Shown: positions 1 to 7,998, counted from the stretch's first letter. The stretch is 61,753 nucleotides of DNA from Roseburia sp. (GCA_023662875.1 JAMPIG010000001.1:66640-128392), one strand, 5' to 3'. Notes: generated by a model from the letters alone, not told the origin. Translations and numbers: made by a program.

Positions 1-21
1 TTTGCGCCCAAAAGGAGGAAC

Positions 22-57
22 ATGAGCGACAACATTCAGACCAACACCACAGGGTGA
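22..57 (+). other. 11-codon ORF with strong Shine-Dalgarno (leader peptide or gene remnant)
   Basis: An AAAGGAGG sequence lies just upstream of an ATG that opens only 11 codons (MSDNIQTNTTG) before a TGA. The stop sits inside an inverted repeat (ACAGGG at 49-54, CCCTGT at 64-69). A second inverted repeat follows (TGATAAGT at 84-91, ACTTATCA at 121-128). The rest of 58-208 has no gene I can support. It could be a leader peptide or the cut-off start of a lost gene. The upstream context is outside the window. Confidence 0.25.
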
Positions 58-208
58 TTAACGCCCTGTCTGTAAAAGAAGATTGATAAGTCAACCTACA
101 GGAAAAACAACTAAAAACTTACTTATCAGATGTAGCGCACAGGATTAGCTCCATTCGATATCAGGGAAGTGCGGAATTTGACAGCGGATAGCGAGCCGGA
201 TAAACCTC

Positions 209-847
209 TCAGATAACCGCCGCCGTCAGCCGTCCCTCCTCCATGAGCAGGGTATGATCGCACAACTGCTCAATATCTTCTTTGTGATGAGATGTGATAA
301 GAATCAGCTTGCCCGCCTGGCGGAGAGTCCGGAGGAGGGACCAGCACAGACGGACAGATTCTTCGTCCAGGGCGTTAAAAGGCTCATCCAGAATCAACAG
401 CTCCGGATCCTCCATGACGGCCTGAATGATGCCAATCTTTTGCTTCATACCCAGGGAATATTTCCGCATGGGTTGTCCGGCCTCGGGATCCAGCGAAAAC
501 CGCCGCATCCATGCCCTGATTTGTTCGTCTGTTATTTTTCTGCGGATACCGGCCAGCATTTTCAGGTTCTCAAATCCGCTCATGTCGCCCAGAAATTCCG
601 GCTTTTCGATGATCAGCCCCATGTCGGGCGGAAAGGACAAATCCTTGTGGAGCTGTTTTCCGTCGATCAGCACCCGGCCGGAATCGGGATGAATCAGCCC
701 GGCAAGCTCCCGAAGCAGCATGGTCTTCCCGCTGCCGTTTTTTCCTGCCAGCCCGTAGATTTTGCCGGATATAAACGTATAGTTGATATCCTCCAGCACC
801 CGCACGCCGCGGAAGGTTTTATTCAGTGATTCCACTCGGATTTCCAT
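209..847 (-). CDS. ABC transporter ATP-binding protein
   Basis: The 212-residue nucleotide-binding subunit should energise export by the permeases encoded upstream in the same operon. Walker A is GKNGSGKT, the signature is YSLGMKQK in place of the usual LSGGQ, Walker B is LLILDEPFNALD, and the switch histidine is in ITSHH. The start used is the ATG of MEIRVESL, which has AAGGAGGAAACTG just upstream; a 29-codon N-terminal extension is open but has no family match. The LGMKQ signature is typical of ABC-2 drug, antibiotic or bacteriocin exporters. It is the last gene of the sigma/anti-sigma/permease operon and lies 117 bp beyond the previous gene, a gap filled by two hairpins. Confidence 0.93.
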   Translation of the reverse strand: MEIRVESLNKTFRGVRVLEDINYTFISGKIYGLAGKNGSGKTMLLRELAGLIHPDSGRVLIDGKQLHKDLSFPPDMGLIIEKPEFLGDMSGFENLKMLAGIRRKITDEQIRAWMRRFSLDPEAGQPMRKYSLGMKQKIGIIQAVMEDPELLILDEPFNALDEESVRLCWSLLRTLRQAGKLILITSHHKEDIEQLCDHTLLMEEGRLTAAVI

Positions 848-945
848 GATACAGTTTCCTCCTTGTTTTTCCTGAGAACAAAAACGCGATCTAAGCGCCC
901 CTTCGCGACGCCTTTTCCCTATAGAAAATTTCATCGTAGCCGGGG

Positions 946-987
946 AAGAATGCGCAGCATTCTTCTAGGCGTCCCGAAGGGACGCCT
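946..987 (-). other. Tandem hairpins between permease and ATPase genes
   Basis: Two perfect hairpins lie at the junction. AAGAATGC/GCATTCTT (946-953, 957-964) has a 3-nt loop. AGGCGTCCC/GGGACGCCT (967-975, 979-987) reads on the minus strand as a stem capped by a C-UUCG-G tetraloop and overlaps the end of the permease gene. No long U tract follows on the minus strand, so an mRNA-stabilising or processing role is more likely than termination. This is inferred. Confidence 0.5.
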
Positions 988-1624
988 TTTCCCCCAGACC
1001 TGCCGCCCCAATGGCAAGGCAAACGCCTGTGGCGAAGCTGACGGCAGGAAACGGTGTCTTTGCCGGAGCCAGCCAGACGAGCCGCACAGGGCTTAAAGAG
1101 ATCAGCGTCATCCCTACGGCTGTGGCCGTCATAGCGATCGCGGTCCGCTCCTCTCCAAATCGCACCAGAAAGAAGAGTTGAAGGCCGGACAAAAATATGC
1201 ATTCTATCAAACCGCGCACACTGATTTCCGCCAGCTCTTGCAGCGTCCCAGCCGGAATGCAGCCGCGAAGCCCTGCCAGTGCGCCGCTCCAAACGCCGCC
1301 GCAGAGCCCCGCCAGCGTCCCGGCAGCAGCGCACAACACAAAGAGCAGATCCGTCGGCAGAAGAAACCGCCAAAGCGCCGCAAACAGTTTTCCTCTGCTC
1401 TGCCAGCGCGGGAGCAGATTGGTTTTATTTTTCAGCAGACAGGACAGTCCCAGCCATCCGCAATATTGCAGGAGCGAGAACGTGAAAAAGAAACCGGCCT
1501 GTACCGTCAGCCTTCCCAGCGGCACGCCGCCGTACAGCGCGCGCAGGGCATCCAGCGGCGCATAACCTGCCAATTTGGGAAAAATCAGGCACAGTAAAAA
1601 CAGTCCGATTCCCGCCGGAAGCAT
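965..1624 (-). CDS. ABC-2 type permease subunit (third permease; premature stop near start)
   Basis: This 219-residue, strongly hydrophobic protein has about six membrane segments and fits the integral membrane subunit of the exporter in this operon. The best ribosome binding site (AAGGGGTATCAAC) precedes an ATG at 1657-1655. That frame reads M-K-Y-I-stop, with TGA at 1645-1643, and then continues as KNSIRRMLPAG without further stops. A TGG to TGA change at codon 5 would explain this. The ATG at 1624 used here has no visible ribosome binding site, so the gene may be a pseudogene or be made at low level by reinitiation. The gene starts 106 bp after the preceding permease and its leader carries the repeat described at 1658-1700. 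Confidence 0.65.
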   Translation of the reverse strand: MLPAGIGLFLLCLIFPKLAGYAPLDALRALYGGVPLGRLTVQAGFFFTFSLLQYCGWLGLSCLLKNKTNLLPRWQSRGKLFAALWRFLLPTDLLFVLCAAAGTLAGLCGGVWSGALAGLRGCIPAGTLQELAEISVRGLIECIFLSGLQLFFLVRFGEERTAIAMTATAVGMTLISLSPVRLVWLAPAKTPFPAVSFATGVCLAIGAAGLGEKASLRDA

Positions 1625-1657
1625 TCGGCGTATACTGTTTTTTCAGATATACTTCAT

Positions 1658-1700
1658 GTTGATACCCCTTGCGCGCTCCGCGCGCATACCAATCAATAGG
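1658..1700 (-). repeat. Leader repeat, copy A
   Basis: On the minus strand the sequence CTATTGATTGGTATGCGCGC is followed by GGAGCGCGC and an A/G-rich ribosome binding site directly before an ATG. GCGCGC and GCGCGC form a short palindrome. Near-identical sequences precede the genes at 26989 and 37304. This copy leads into the ATG with the early stop. Confidence 0.7.
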
Positions 1701-1763
1701 TTGAAAGGAACTTTCAAACTGATATCCATACCTTTCCGCAATAGATCGAAAATTCACCGATTT

Positions 1764-2408
1764 TCAATCTATGTCCTCCCTGTCGCAGATGCAGACCAGA
1801 ACGGCGGCCAAAACGGCGCACCAGAAACAAAGGACGGCCCCGCCCGCCTTCCGATAGAACCAGGAGAACAGCAGCCCGATATGCGGCGGGAGCAGGGTAG
1901 AGAGGGACAGCAGCTCCGCCGCGAAGAGGAGATACCCTGCGGCACAGGAGAGGGCAGCAGTCTGACGGGGCAGAAGCTTTCCGATCAGGAGAGAGATTTC
2001 CGCCAGAAGCAGCCACAGGAGGATATAGCGCAGGATAACCTGGCTTCCGGCGTCTCCCGGACAAAACAGCGGCGTCTGGTAGCGCAGGAATGCGCATAGA
2101 TCAGTCATTGCCAGCCAGAGAAGGGAGCAGAACGCCGCGCATGCGCCCTGCAGAGCCAGACAGACTGCCAACGCCCGCCTCCTGCTGCCCAAGCGGATCG
2201 TCAGGGTCGGTCTCATGACTGTTTCCACCCGGCAGAAAAGCAGGAGCGTCAGCGGGGTGAGCAGATAAATCATGATCTTGTCATAGACGGCTAAGAGCCG
2301 ATAATCCGCGAAGTCTCCGCTGACCGACAGAAAGAACAGCGCTGTCAGCCCGTATGCACCGGAAACGATCTGCGCCGGACGCCGCAAGGTGCGATAAAAT
2401 GCGCTCAT
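1764..2408 (-). CDS. ABC-2 type membrane permease
   Basis: This 214-residue polytopic membrane protein has about six hydrophobic segments. It has no strong family signature, but operon context makes it a permease subunit of the exporter whose ATPase is at 209-847. Its ATG overlaps the stop of the preceding permease as ATGA, which suggests translational coupling and roughly equal production of the two membrane subunits. Confidence 0.75.
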   Translation of the reverse strand: MSAFYRTLRRPAQIVSGAYGLTALFFLSVSGDFADYRLLAVYDKIMIYLLTPLTLLLFCRVETVMRPTLTIRLGSRRRALAVCLALQGACAAFCSLLWLAMTDLCAFLRYQTPLFCPGDAGSQVILRYILLWLLLAEISLLIGKLLPRQTAALSCAAGYLLFAAELLSLSTLLPPHIGLLFSWFYRKAGGAVLCFWCAVLAAVLVCICDREDID

Positions 2409-3229
2409 AATGTATCACGGCTCCTGAACAGGCCCAGGAGAAAGACCATCAGACAGACAGCCGCCAGCGCCAGGAAGCCGATGACGACATTTCCCGGCGA
2501 GGGAGCCGACGCCAGGGCGGTAGAAGCCTTTGGCTGCAGGAAAACGGACGGCACATATTGCGCGGGAAGCAGTGTCTGCAGGGCAAAGTCGACTGCGTGG
2601 AGCGCGATCAAAGGAACCAGGAAAGCAAGGTAGAGGCTGCGCAGCGGAAGCGCCATCTGGATGCCGACCGTGAGAGCCGCCAGCAGCTCCATGTAGAGGG
2701 CCATCAGGACGGAATAGGCCGCCTCCGCCGCCAGCGGTCCGGACTGGTAGAAGAACCATCCTATGCTGCCCTCCTTCGGAAGGTAATACCGTCCCTGCTC
2801 AAAAGCGGTGAACGGGATGTCGGTCTGGTACAGCAGATTCGTGATCCATACATTCAGGAGCAGGAGAACCGCCATGTTCAGAAACGCGACCAGAAACGCG
2901 GAGCACTCCTTGGACAGCAGGTAGCGCCATCTGCCGCCGCGGATGGAGGACAGCGTCTCCGCGGAGGACAGCCGTTCCCTGGCGAACACCAGACCCGTAC
3001 ACAGCACAGGCCAGGCAAGGAGGACGGCATAAAAGATGTTGGCAGCGATACCGTTGTTCATCACGAGCCACCAGAAATAGGGATGATCCATGCCGGACCA
3101 GGTCATGGGAGATAAAGTCCACCGATGGTAGAGCGGTCCGATTACCGTAAGGACAGCTAAAACTGCCCAGGTGATCAAAGCCATTTTGCTGCGGTACAGC
3201 CGCTTACAGTCTGAAATAAAATATCGCAT
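2405..3229 (-). CDS. ABC-2 type membrane permease
   Basis: The 274-residue protein begins MRYFISDCKRLYRSKMALITW, the cytoplasmic N-terminus followed by a first membrane helix seen in ABC-2 permeases. About six membrane segments and a large extracytoplasmic loop (roughly residues 35-60) follow. It starts 6 bp after the anti-sigma gene and overlaps the next permease gene by 4 bp. It probably forms the export channel with the neighbouring permeases. The substrate is unknown; the ECF control suggests an envelope-active compound such as an antimicrobial peptide, but this is inference. Confidence 0.8.
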   Translation of the reverse strand: MRYFISDCKRLYRSKMALITWAVLAVLTVIGPLYHRWTLSPMTWSGMDHPYFWWLVMNNGIAANIFYAVLLAWPVLCTGLVFARERLSSAETLSSIRGGRWRYLLSKECSAFLVAFLNMAVLLLLNVWITNLLYQTDIPFTAFEQGRYYLPKEGSIGWFFYQSGPLAAEAAYSVLMALYMELLAALTVGIQMALPLRSLYLAFLVPLIALHAVDFALQTLLPAQYVPSVFLQPKASTALASAPSPGNVVIGFLALAAVCLMVFLLGLFRSRDTL

Positions 3230-3235
3230 TGTCGG

Positions 3236-3880
3236 TCATTCCTCACTTTCCCTTTGAATCCGCCAGTATTCCTGTCCCAATTCCCGCATGGAGTAGGTAA
3301 CCTCCTTATCCTCAAACACCAGTATGACCGTGACATCGTAGCCGGCCGGCGGTTCCGTCTCCCAATAGCGGCCAAGCTGCAGGGTAAGCCGACTTTGGGC
3401 GGGAATGGGAAGCAGCGTCTCATAGATGTAGACGCGATAGACGTCTCCCTCCTCCTCGGAGGCCCGGAGGCATTCGCGGTCTGCATTGAGCCAGGCTCCG
3501 TCCTTTGAGGAGATGTTCAGCATCCAATAGGTTCCAATGCCGGAGGCTTCCGTCGCCGCCTCAATATCCTGACTGGACGCCGGGGTGCGGTACAGGATCA
3601 GGAAAAGTCCCGCCGCCAGGAGAACGGCCGCGGTACAAAACGCCGCCAGGATGGCAGTCCGGCGTTTTGTCCGGGTCAGGCTCTTTTTGAGGCGCTGAAT
3701 GGGCTCTGCCTCCGTATCCGCAGGAATCACGATTGCCTGCCGCATCATTTCCAGTTCCCGACGGCAGTCCGGACAGGTTTCCAAATGCTCGGCGACGAGC
3801 TCTCCGGTGTCCGGACTGACAATGTCGCTTACATACAGCGGAAGAATGTCGCGAATGACATCACAGCTAATCTCTCTCAC
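3236..3880 (-). CDS. Anti-sigma factor with zinc-binding HC2 domain
   Basis: This 214-residue membrane-anchored regulator is predicted to hold the adjacent ECF sigma factor inactive. The N-terminal cytoplasmic domain has the zf-HC2 pattern (H32-x3-C36-x2-C39, with C6 upstream). A single membrane helix runs from about 75 to 97, followed by an extracytoplasmic domain of about 115 residues that presumably senses the signal. The start is GTG with GGAGGTGATGGAAC in front. It overlaps the sigma gene by 14 bp, the usual coupling of a sigma/anti-sigma pair. Confidence 0.9.
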   Translation of the reverse strand: MREISCDVIRDILPLYVSDIVSPDTGELVAEHLETCPDCRRELEMMRQAIVIPADTEAEPIQRLKKSLTRTKRRTAILAAFCTAAVLLAAGLFLILYRTPASSQDIEAATEASGIGTYWMLNISSKDGAWLNADRECLRASEEEGDVYRVYIYETLLPIPAQSRLTLQLGRYWETEPPAGYDVTVILVFEDKEVTYSMRELGQEYWRIQRESEE

Positions 3881-4364
3881 GTTCCATCACCTCCATGTGT
3901 TCTGCAATCTGCTTTTTTGCTCGATAAAAGGTTACGCGCGCCCAGCTGTCGTTTTTGCCGAACAGCCGGCCGATTTTTTCAAAAGACAGTTCACCGAAAA
4001 CCCGAAGGGAGAACACTTCCTTATAGGGATCCTTCATCGAATGCAGATATTGATGGATCCGGAAAGCGTCTTCCTCCCGGATCAGCTTATCCTCCAGGCG
4101 GACAGAGTCCGGGGGTTCTTCCGCAATATCCTCTGCCGGTACTGTAATCTTTGCGGTTCTGCAATAGGAATAATAGGCGTTCCGGGCAATCGTGAACAGC
4201 CAGGCGCGTATGTCCTGCGAACCGTCAAAGCGGTCAATGGCCTTTAACGCTTTGAAGAAGGTTTCCTGAACCAGTTCTTCCGCCAGAGCTTCGTCTTTGG
4301 TCAGGCTGCGCAAAAAGCGATAAACGTCTCTGAAATACAGCTCATAGATTTCCTCAAAGAGCAA
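3867..4364 (-). CDS. ECF-family RNA polymerase sigma factor
   Basis: The 165-residue protein has region 2 (YELYFRDVYRFLRSLT through ELVQETFFKAL and RAWLFTIARN) and region 4 (YKEVFSLRVFGELSFEKIG). The start is TTG, chosen because AAGGAGGTGATGGCTT places the Shine-Dalgarno 8 nt upstream; the nearby ATG is in another frame and stops after five codons. The downstream anti-sigma and ABC exporter genes match the layout of sigma operons such as B. subtilis sigY. A matching promoter in front of the gene suggests autoregulation. Confidence 0.93.
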   Translation of the reverse strand: MLFEEIYELYFRDVYRFLRSLTKDEALAEELVQETFFKALKAIDRFDGSQDIRAWLFTIARNAYYSYCRTAKITVPAEDIAEEPPDSVRLEDKLIREEDAFRIHQYLHSMKDPYKEVFSLRVFGELSFEKIGRLFGKNDSWARVTFYRAKKQIAEHMEVMERERD

Positions 4365-4389
4365 AAGCCATCACCTCCTTCATCTTATT

Positions 4390-4415
4390 AACGCATGAAA
4401 CGCGGTTTTGTTACA
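4390..4415 (-). promoter_or_regulatory. Candidate ECF-type promoter of the sigma operon
   Basis: On the minus strand TGTAAC (4415-4410) is separated by exactly 16 bp from CGTT (4393-4390). This resembles the known ECF pattern TGAAAC-N16-CGT seen for sigma-W-type factors. It lies about 25 bp before the TTG start and suggests that the sigma factor drives its own operon. Confidence 0.7.
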
Positions 4416-4468
4416 ATTTTTTTCAAAATTTTAGATGGCAAAATGCACTATTGTTGAAAACGGGAAAA

Positions 4469-4559
4469 CATGGTAAAATAACCTTGTTCTTGGCTGGAGA
4501 CGGCCGGATGGCCATCCATACCGTGATTGCGCAGCAATCATGGTAAAATAACCTTGTTC
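4469..4559 (+). repeat. 21-bp direct repeat carrying an extended -10 element
   Basis: CATGGTAAAATAACCTTGTTC occurs twice as 21 identical bases, at 4469-4489 and 4539-4559, exactly 70 bp apart. Each copy contains TGGTAAAAT, a good extended -10 (TGn-TATAAT type). The second copy ends 13 bp before the ATG at 4573. Between the copies lie the palindromes GATGGCCATC and GATTGC-GCA-GCAATC. The layout suggests a duplicated promoter. Confidence 0.6.
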
Positions 4560-4572
4560 AAGGGGAGGAGCC

Positions 4573-5766
4573 ATGAGGGATTTAAAGCATCTTTACGAGC
4601 TGGAGAAGCTGCTTTTGGAAGCGAATAATGAGCTGGTGCGGGAAGCGGCGGCGGAGGGGCGTGTTGCCATCGGGGGCGTGTGCGCTCAGATTCCGGAGCC
4701 TCTATTAAATCTGCCCGGCTGCTTTCAGGTGCGTCTGCGGGCGCCACGCACAGGCTCCGTGGAGATGGGGACGTATTATATGTCAAGCATCCTCTGCGAG
4801 TGCTGCAGGGCGATACTGGAGCGCGCGCTGGAGGGCGGCTATCGGTTCCTGGACTGTATCGTCGCGCCGGACGCCTGCGCCCAGATGAACCGCTGCGTGG
4901 AAAATATCGAACACCTGAAGCTGGGAGAGGGAGAGAAGTTTTTTGTGACCTATGCGGATGTGCCCATGAAGTCTACGGGCAGCGCGTTGAAGCATTATGT
5001 AAAGCAGATGCGGCTTCACGTGCTGGAGCCCTTAAGGGAGCGCTTCGGCATCAATATCGGAGACGGGGCCATCCGGGAGGCGGTGGCCGTGCAGAACGAG
5101 GTGAGCCGCCTGATCCGGGAGATGGGAGAGTACCGGAAAGAGGAGAATCCGCGGATCACAGGCTATGAGTTTGCCGTGTTCTGTCTGGCGACCTACTGCT
5201 GCCCTCAGGACAAGCTGCTCCCGGCTCTGCGGGAAACCGTGGAGGAATTAAAGAACCGGCAGCCCGACGGCAGACCGGCCTTTCGGGCCAGGGTGGTGCT
5301 GGCAGGCTCGGAGATAGACGATCCCGATCTGATACGGCTGATCGAGGAGACGGGGGCGTATGTGGCGGCGGATCGGTACTGCCTGGGTTCTTTTCCGAAC
5401 CGGGGAGAGATTGCGCTGAACGAAGAGGAGGACGCGTTGACCCAGGTCTGCAGGACTTACATACAGTGGGGCCAGTGTCCCCGTTTTATGAATACGGAGA
5501 AGATTCTGGAGCGTCAGCGTTATCTGGACGGGCTGGCGCGGGAGTATCACGTGGACGGCATTATTTTGCAGCAGCTGAAATTCTGCGATTACTGGGGCTA
5601 CGAGCGGGCGCACCTGACCCATGTGATGCGGGAGGAGTACGGCTGGCCGGTGCTGTCCGTAGACAGGCCCTATACGGCGGGTAATTCCGGTCAGCTGCGC
5701 ACCCGGGTGCAGGCTTTTGTCGAGAGTATGGAGATCAAGAAGATCGCGGCCGCGAAGCAGATATAA
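4573..5766 (+). CDS. 2-hydroxyacyl-CoA dehydratase family protein, smaller subunit
   Basis: This 397-residue protein belongs to the HgdB/FldC/BcrC family, whose subunits bind a [4Fe-4S] cluster and remove water from 2-hydroxyacyl-CoA, or reduce aromatic acyl-CoA, after activation by an ATP-dependent partner. Visible features are the conserved N-terminal YYMSSILCECCRAIL, the central VLAGSEIDDPDLIRLIEE, and the C-terminal CDYWGYERAHLTHVMREE with VDRPYTAGNSGQLRTRVQAF. Several cysteines could ligate the cluster. The larger subunit gene follows 77 bp downstream. No HgdC-type activator ATPase is in the window, so it must be encoded elsewhere or the pair has another role. The substrate is unknown. 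Confidence 0.85.
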   Translation: MRDLKHLYELEKLLLEANNELVREAAAEGRVAIGGVCAQIPEPLLNLPGCFQVRLRAPRTGSVEMGTYYMSSILCECCRAILERALEGGYRFLDCIVAPDACAQMNRCVENIEHLKLGEGEKFFVTYADVPMKSTGSALKHYVKQMRLHVLEPLRERFGINIGDGAIREAVAVQNEVSRLIREMGEYRKEENPRITGYEFAVFCLATYCCPQDKLLPALRETVEELKNRQPDGRPAFRARVVLAGSEIDDPDLIRLIEETGAYVAADRYCLGSFPNRGEIALNEEEDALTQVCRTYIQWGQCPRFMNTEKILERQRYLDGLAREYHVDGIILQQLKFCDYWGYERAHLTHVMREEYGWPVLSVDRPYTAGNSGQLRTRVQAFVESMEIKKIAAAKQI

Positions 5767-5843
5767 AGCCATGTGCAATGGACGGCGAATGCAGTATACT
5801 GAGATTGAAGATGGGCCGCCTGCGCGGCGGAGTGTGAGAGAAA

Positions 5844-7382
5844 ATGAGTAAGCGCATGGGAAGCGAGCCGTTGGGAAAATTTTACAACGGGAAAAAGGTA
5901 AAAAAACGCCGGGAATGGCGGGGATTTCGGGATACCTGGTACGATTACACCAGATGGCTCTACATATGGAAGACGCTGATTCTTTTTATGCTTCACCCCA
6001 ACAATCTGAAGGGCTTCTTCCGCTATCGGTGGATGTTAAACTACCTGGCGGTGCCGGATTTCTTTGACCGGCATACGGAGGGGATGCGGGGAACCCAGCT
6101 GCGCATTGCGCACACGGGGCTGGAGCTGATCGTGGTGGATGTGTGCGATATGCTGAAAAAAATCTTCCGGGCGGATCCGCGCATCGGGAACGATAAGGAA
6201 CTCAACAGCAGGATCGTACTGTTTGACGAAAATATGATGAGTACGCTGATGGCGGGCTTCCCGAACCTGATCTGGATGTCTGCGGAGGTGCCTGCGGTGT
6301 ACGCCGGTTCCATGATGAATCAGGAGGGCGTGACGCACTATATCGACAAGACCACGGAGTACGGCGTGCCGGAGGATGTGTGTCCCATGCCGGCGGCGGA
6401 GCTTGGGGTGGCGTTGGCGGAGGATTTTCCGCTGATCGGGAAGTGCGCGGTACAGTGTAATATCACCTGTGACGGCAGCCTTATGGGAAACGGTATCGAG
6501 GCTGCAAAGTTTAAGATTCCCACCTTCCAGCTGGCGGTGCCCATCCGCCATACCCAGGAGAGTGTGCAGGAGTACGGGGCGGACGAGCTGCGGGACTGCA
6601 TCGCTTTTATTGAAGAGCAGACCGGCGAGAAGTTTGACTGGGAGAACTTTTTTCGCTGTATGGAGCGCTTTAACAGCGAGACGAAGGAAATGCTGGAATG
6701 GTTGGAGCTTTCCAGGACAGACTATCCCCAGGTCATCGGCGTCAGCCTGGCGCTGTACCGTTACGGTGTGTATCAGGCGGCGGGAGGGCGGAATCAGGCG
6801 TTTCTGGATCGGGACAAAAGGATTACGGAGCTGGCGTTAAAAGGCTATCGGAGAAAAGAGCTGACCAATGCCGGACCCCGGCACAGGTGCATTACCTGGG
6901 GCGTGCAGGCCGCCTATTATACGGCGTTTCCCATCTGGCTGCAGAACTGCTGGGGAATCGTTCCTATCACGGATATGCTGAGCATGGTATCCACCCGGAT
7001 GGTGAATACGGAAGACAGGGATCAGGCCATGCTGGATCTGGCGTATTTATATGAAAACATGATTATGAGGAACCGTTCCAACGGCGGCTACGAGGTGGGA
7101 GTGGAAGCGCTCTGGAGCTATTGCGAGATGTTCCGGGCGGATATTGTGATTATGTACGCGCACATGGGCTGCAAGGCCATGAACGGCTATCACGGGCTCT
7201 TTGAGGAGGAGGCCAGGAGGCGGGGCATCCACCTGATCTGGGTCAATCACAATCTGATGAAGCCCGGCGACGCCACCCGGAAGGAAATGCGCACGGAGGT
7301 AAACCGCTATATGCGCACGGTGCTTCGGGAGGAACCGCTGGATCCCAGCCTGGAGGACTTTGACGACGGGGCGGCGTATTAG
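5844..7382 (+). CDS. 2-hydroxyacyl-CoA dehydratase family protein, larger subunit
   Basis: The 512-residue protein pairs with the preceding gene and has the HgdA/HgdB-like fold: PNLIWMSAEVPAVYAGSM near residue 145, CNITCDGSLMGNG near 215, and a C-terminal MYAHMGCKAMNGYHGL segment where the cysteine is a likely cluster ligand. It is longer than the usual 400-430 residues because of an N-terminal basic/hydrophobic extension (about 1-75) that has no match I recognise. GTGAGAGAAA precedes the ATG. It probably forms a heterodimer with the 397-residue partner. The reaction cannot be assigned from sequence alone. Confidence 0.8.
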   Translation: MSKRMGSEPLGKFYNGKKVKKRREWRGFRDTWYDYTRWLYIWKTLILFMLHPNNLKGFFRYRWMLNYLAVPDFFDRHTEGMRGTQLRIAHTGLELIVVDVCDMLKKIFRADPRIGNDKELNSRIVLFDENMMSTLMAGFPNLIWMSAEVPAVYAGSMMNQEGVTHYIDKTTEYGVPEDVCPMPAAELGVALAEDFPLIGKCAVQCNITCDGSLMGNGIEAAKFKIPTFQLAVPIRHTQESVQEYGADELRDCIAFIEEQTGEKFDWENFFRCMERFNSETKEMLEWLELSRTDYPQVIGVSLALYRYGVYQAAGGRNQAFLDRDKRITELALKGYRRKELTNAGPRHRCITWGVQAAYYTAFPIWLQNCWGIVPITDMLSMVSTRMVNTEDRDQAMLDLAYLYENMIMRNRSNGGYEVGVEALWSYCEMFRADIVIMYAHMGCKAMNGYHGLFEEEARRRGIHLIWVNHNLMKPGDATRKEMRTEVNRYMRTVLREEPLDPSLEDFDDGAAY

Positions 7383-7461
7383 GCGGAACCAATCAGGCGA
7401 TATTAAGGCCGACAGGACAAAATCCCGAAATCGAAAAACAGACGTAACAGGAGGACGGCAT

Positions 7462-7998
7462 ATGAATCTTATTGCGGCAGTAGACAGTAACTGGGCCATC
7501 GGCAACAGGGGAGGTCTTCTGGTCAGGATTCCCAACGACCACAAGCATTTCCGGGAGGAAACGACGGGCAAGGTTGTTGTGCTGGGGAGAAAGACCCTGC
7601 AGACCTTTCCCCAGGGGCTGCCTTTGAAAAACAGGACGAATATTATTCTTTCCGGGGACAGAGACTATCGGGTGAAGGACGCGCTGACGGCGCATTCGGT
7701 GGAGGAGCTGTTGGAGCTGTTAAAGCAGTATCCCACGGAGGATGTCTATATCATCGGCGGAGAGAGCGTCTACCGGCAGATGCTTCCCTACTGCGACGTG
7801 GCTCACATTACAAAGATCGACCATAAATATGAGGCGGACGCTTACTTCCCCGACCTGGACGCGGATCCGGAGTGGGAGGTCACTGCGGACAGCGAGGAGC
7901 AGACGTATTTTGACATCGCGTATATGTTTTTGAAATACGAGAGGAAAAGGACGGGCGCAGGCATTTGCGGCCCGGAGCAAAAGAATGTTGACTTTTAG
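7462..7998 (+). CDS. folA: Dihydrofolate reductase
   Basis: The 178-residue enzyme reduces dihydrofolate to tetrahydrofolate with NADPH, feeding one-carbon metabolism. It shows the family's opening LIAAVDSNWAIGNRGGL, the substrate-site segment IPNDHKHFREETTGKVVVLGRKT, and IIGGESVYRQML in the cofactor-binding region. The start is the ATG preceded by AGGAGGACGGCAT; the upstream 34 codons are open but unrelated. thyA is not adjacent here. The length is slightly above the usual 160-170 because of a C-terminal tail after FLKYERK. Confidence 0.95.
   Translation: MNLIAAVDSNWAIGNRGGLLVRIPNDHKHFREETTGKVVVLGRKTLQTFPQGLPLKNRTNIILSGDRDYRVKDALTAHSVEELLELLKQYPTEDVYIIGGESVYRQMLPYCDVAHITKIDHKYEADAYFPDLDADPEWEVTADSEEQTYFDIAYMFLKYERKRTGAGICGPEQKNVDF

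Noticed and set aside
1425..1757. 110-codon minus-strand frame covering the permease leader
   Set aside because: Its C-terminal half is the permease region read in another frame, and its sequence has no family resemblance.
4573..7382. Benzoyl-CoA reductase assignment for the dehydratase-like pair
   Set aside because: The family is shared, but the ferredoxin, additional subunits and aromatic pathway genes are missing, so a specific substrate is not justified.
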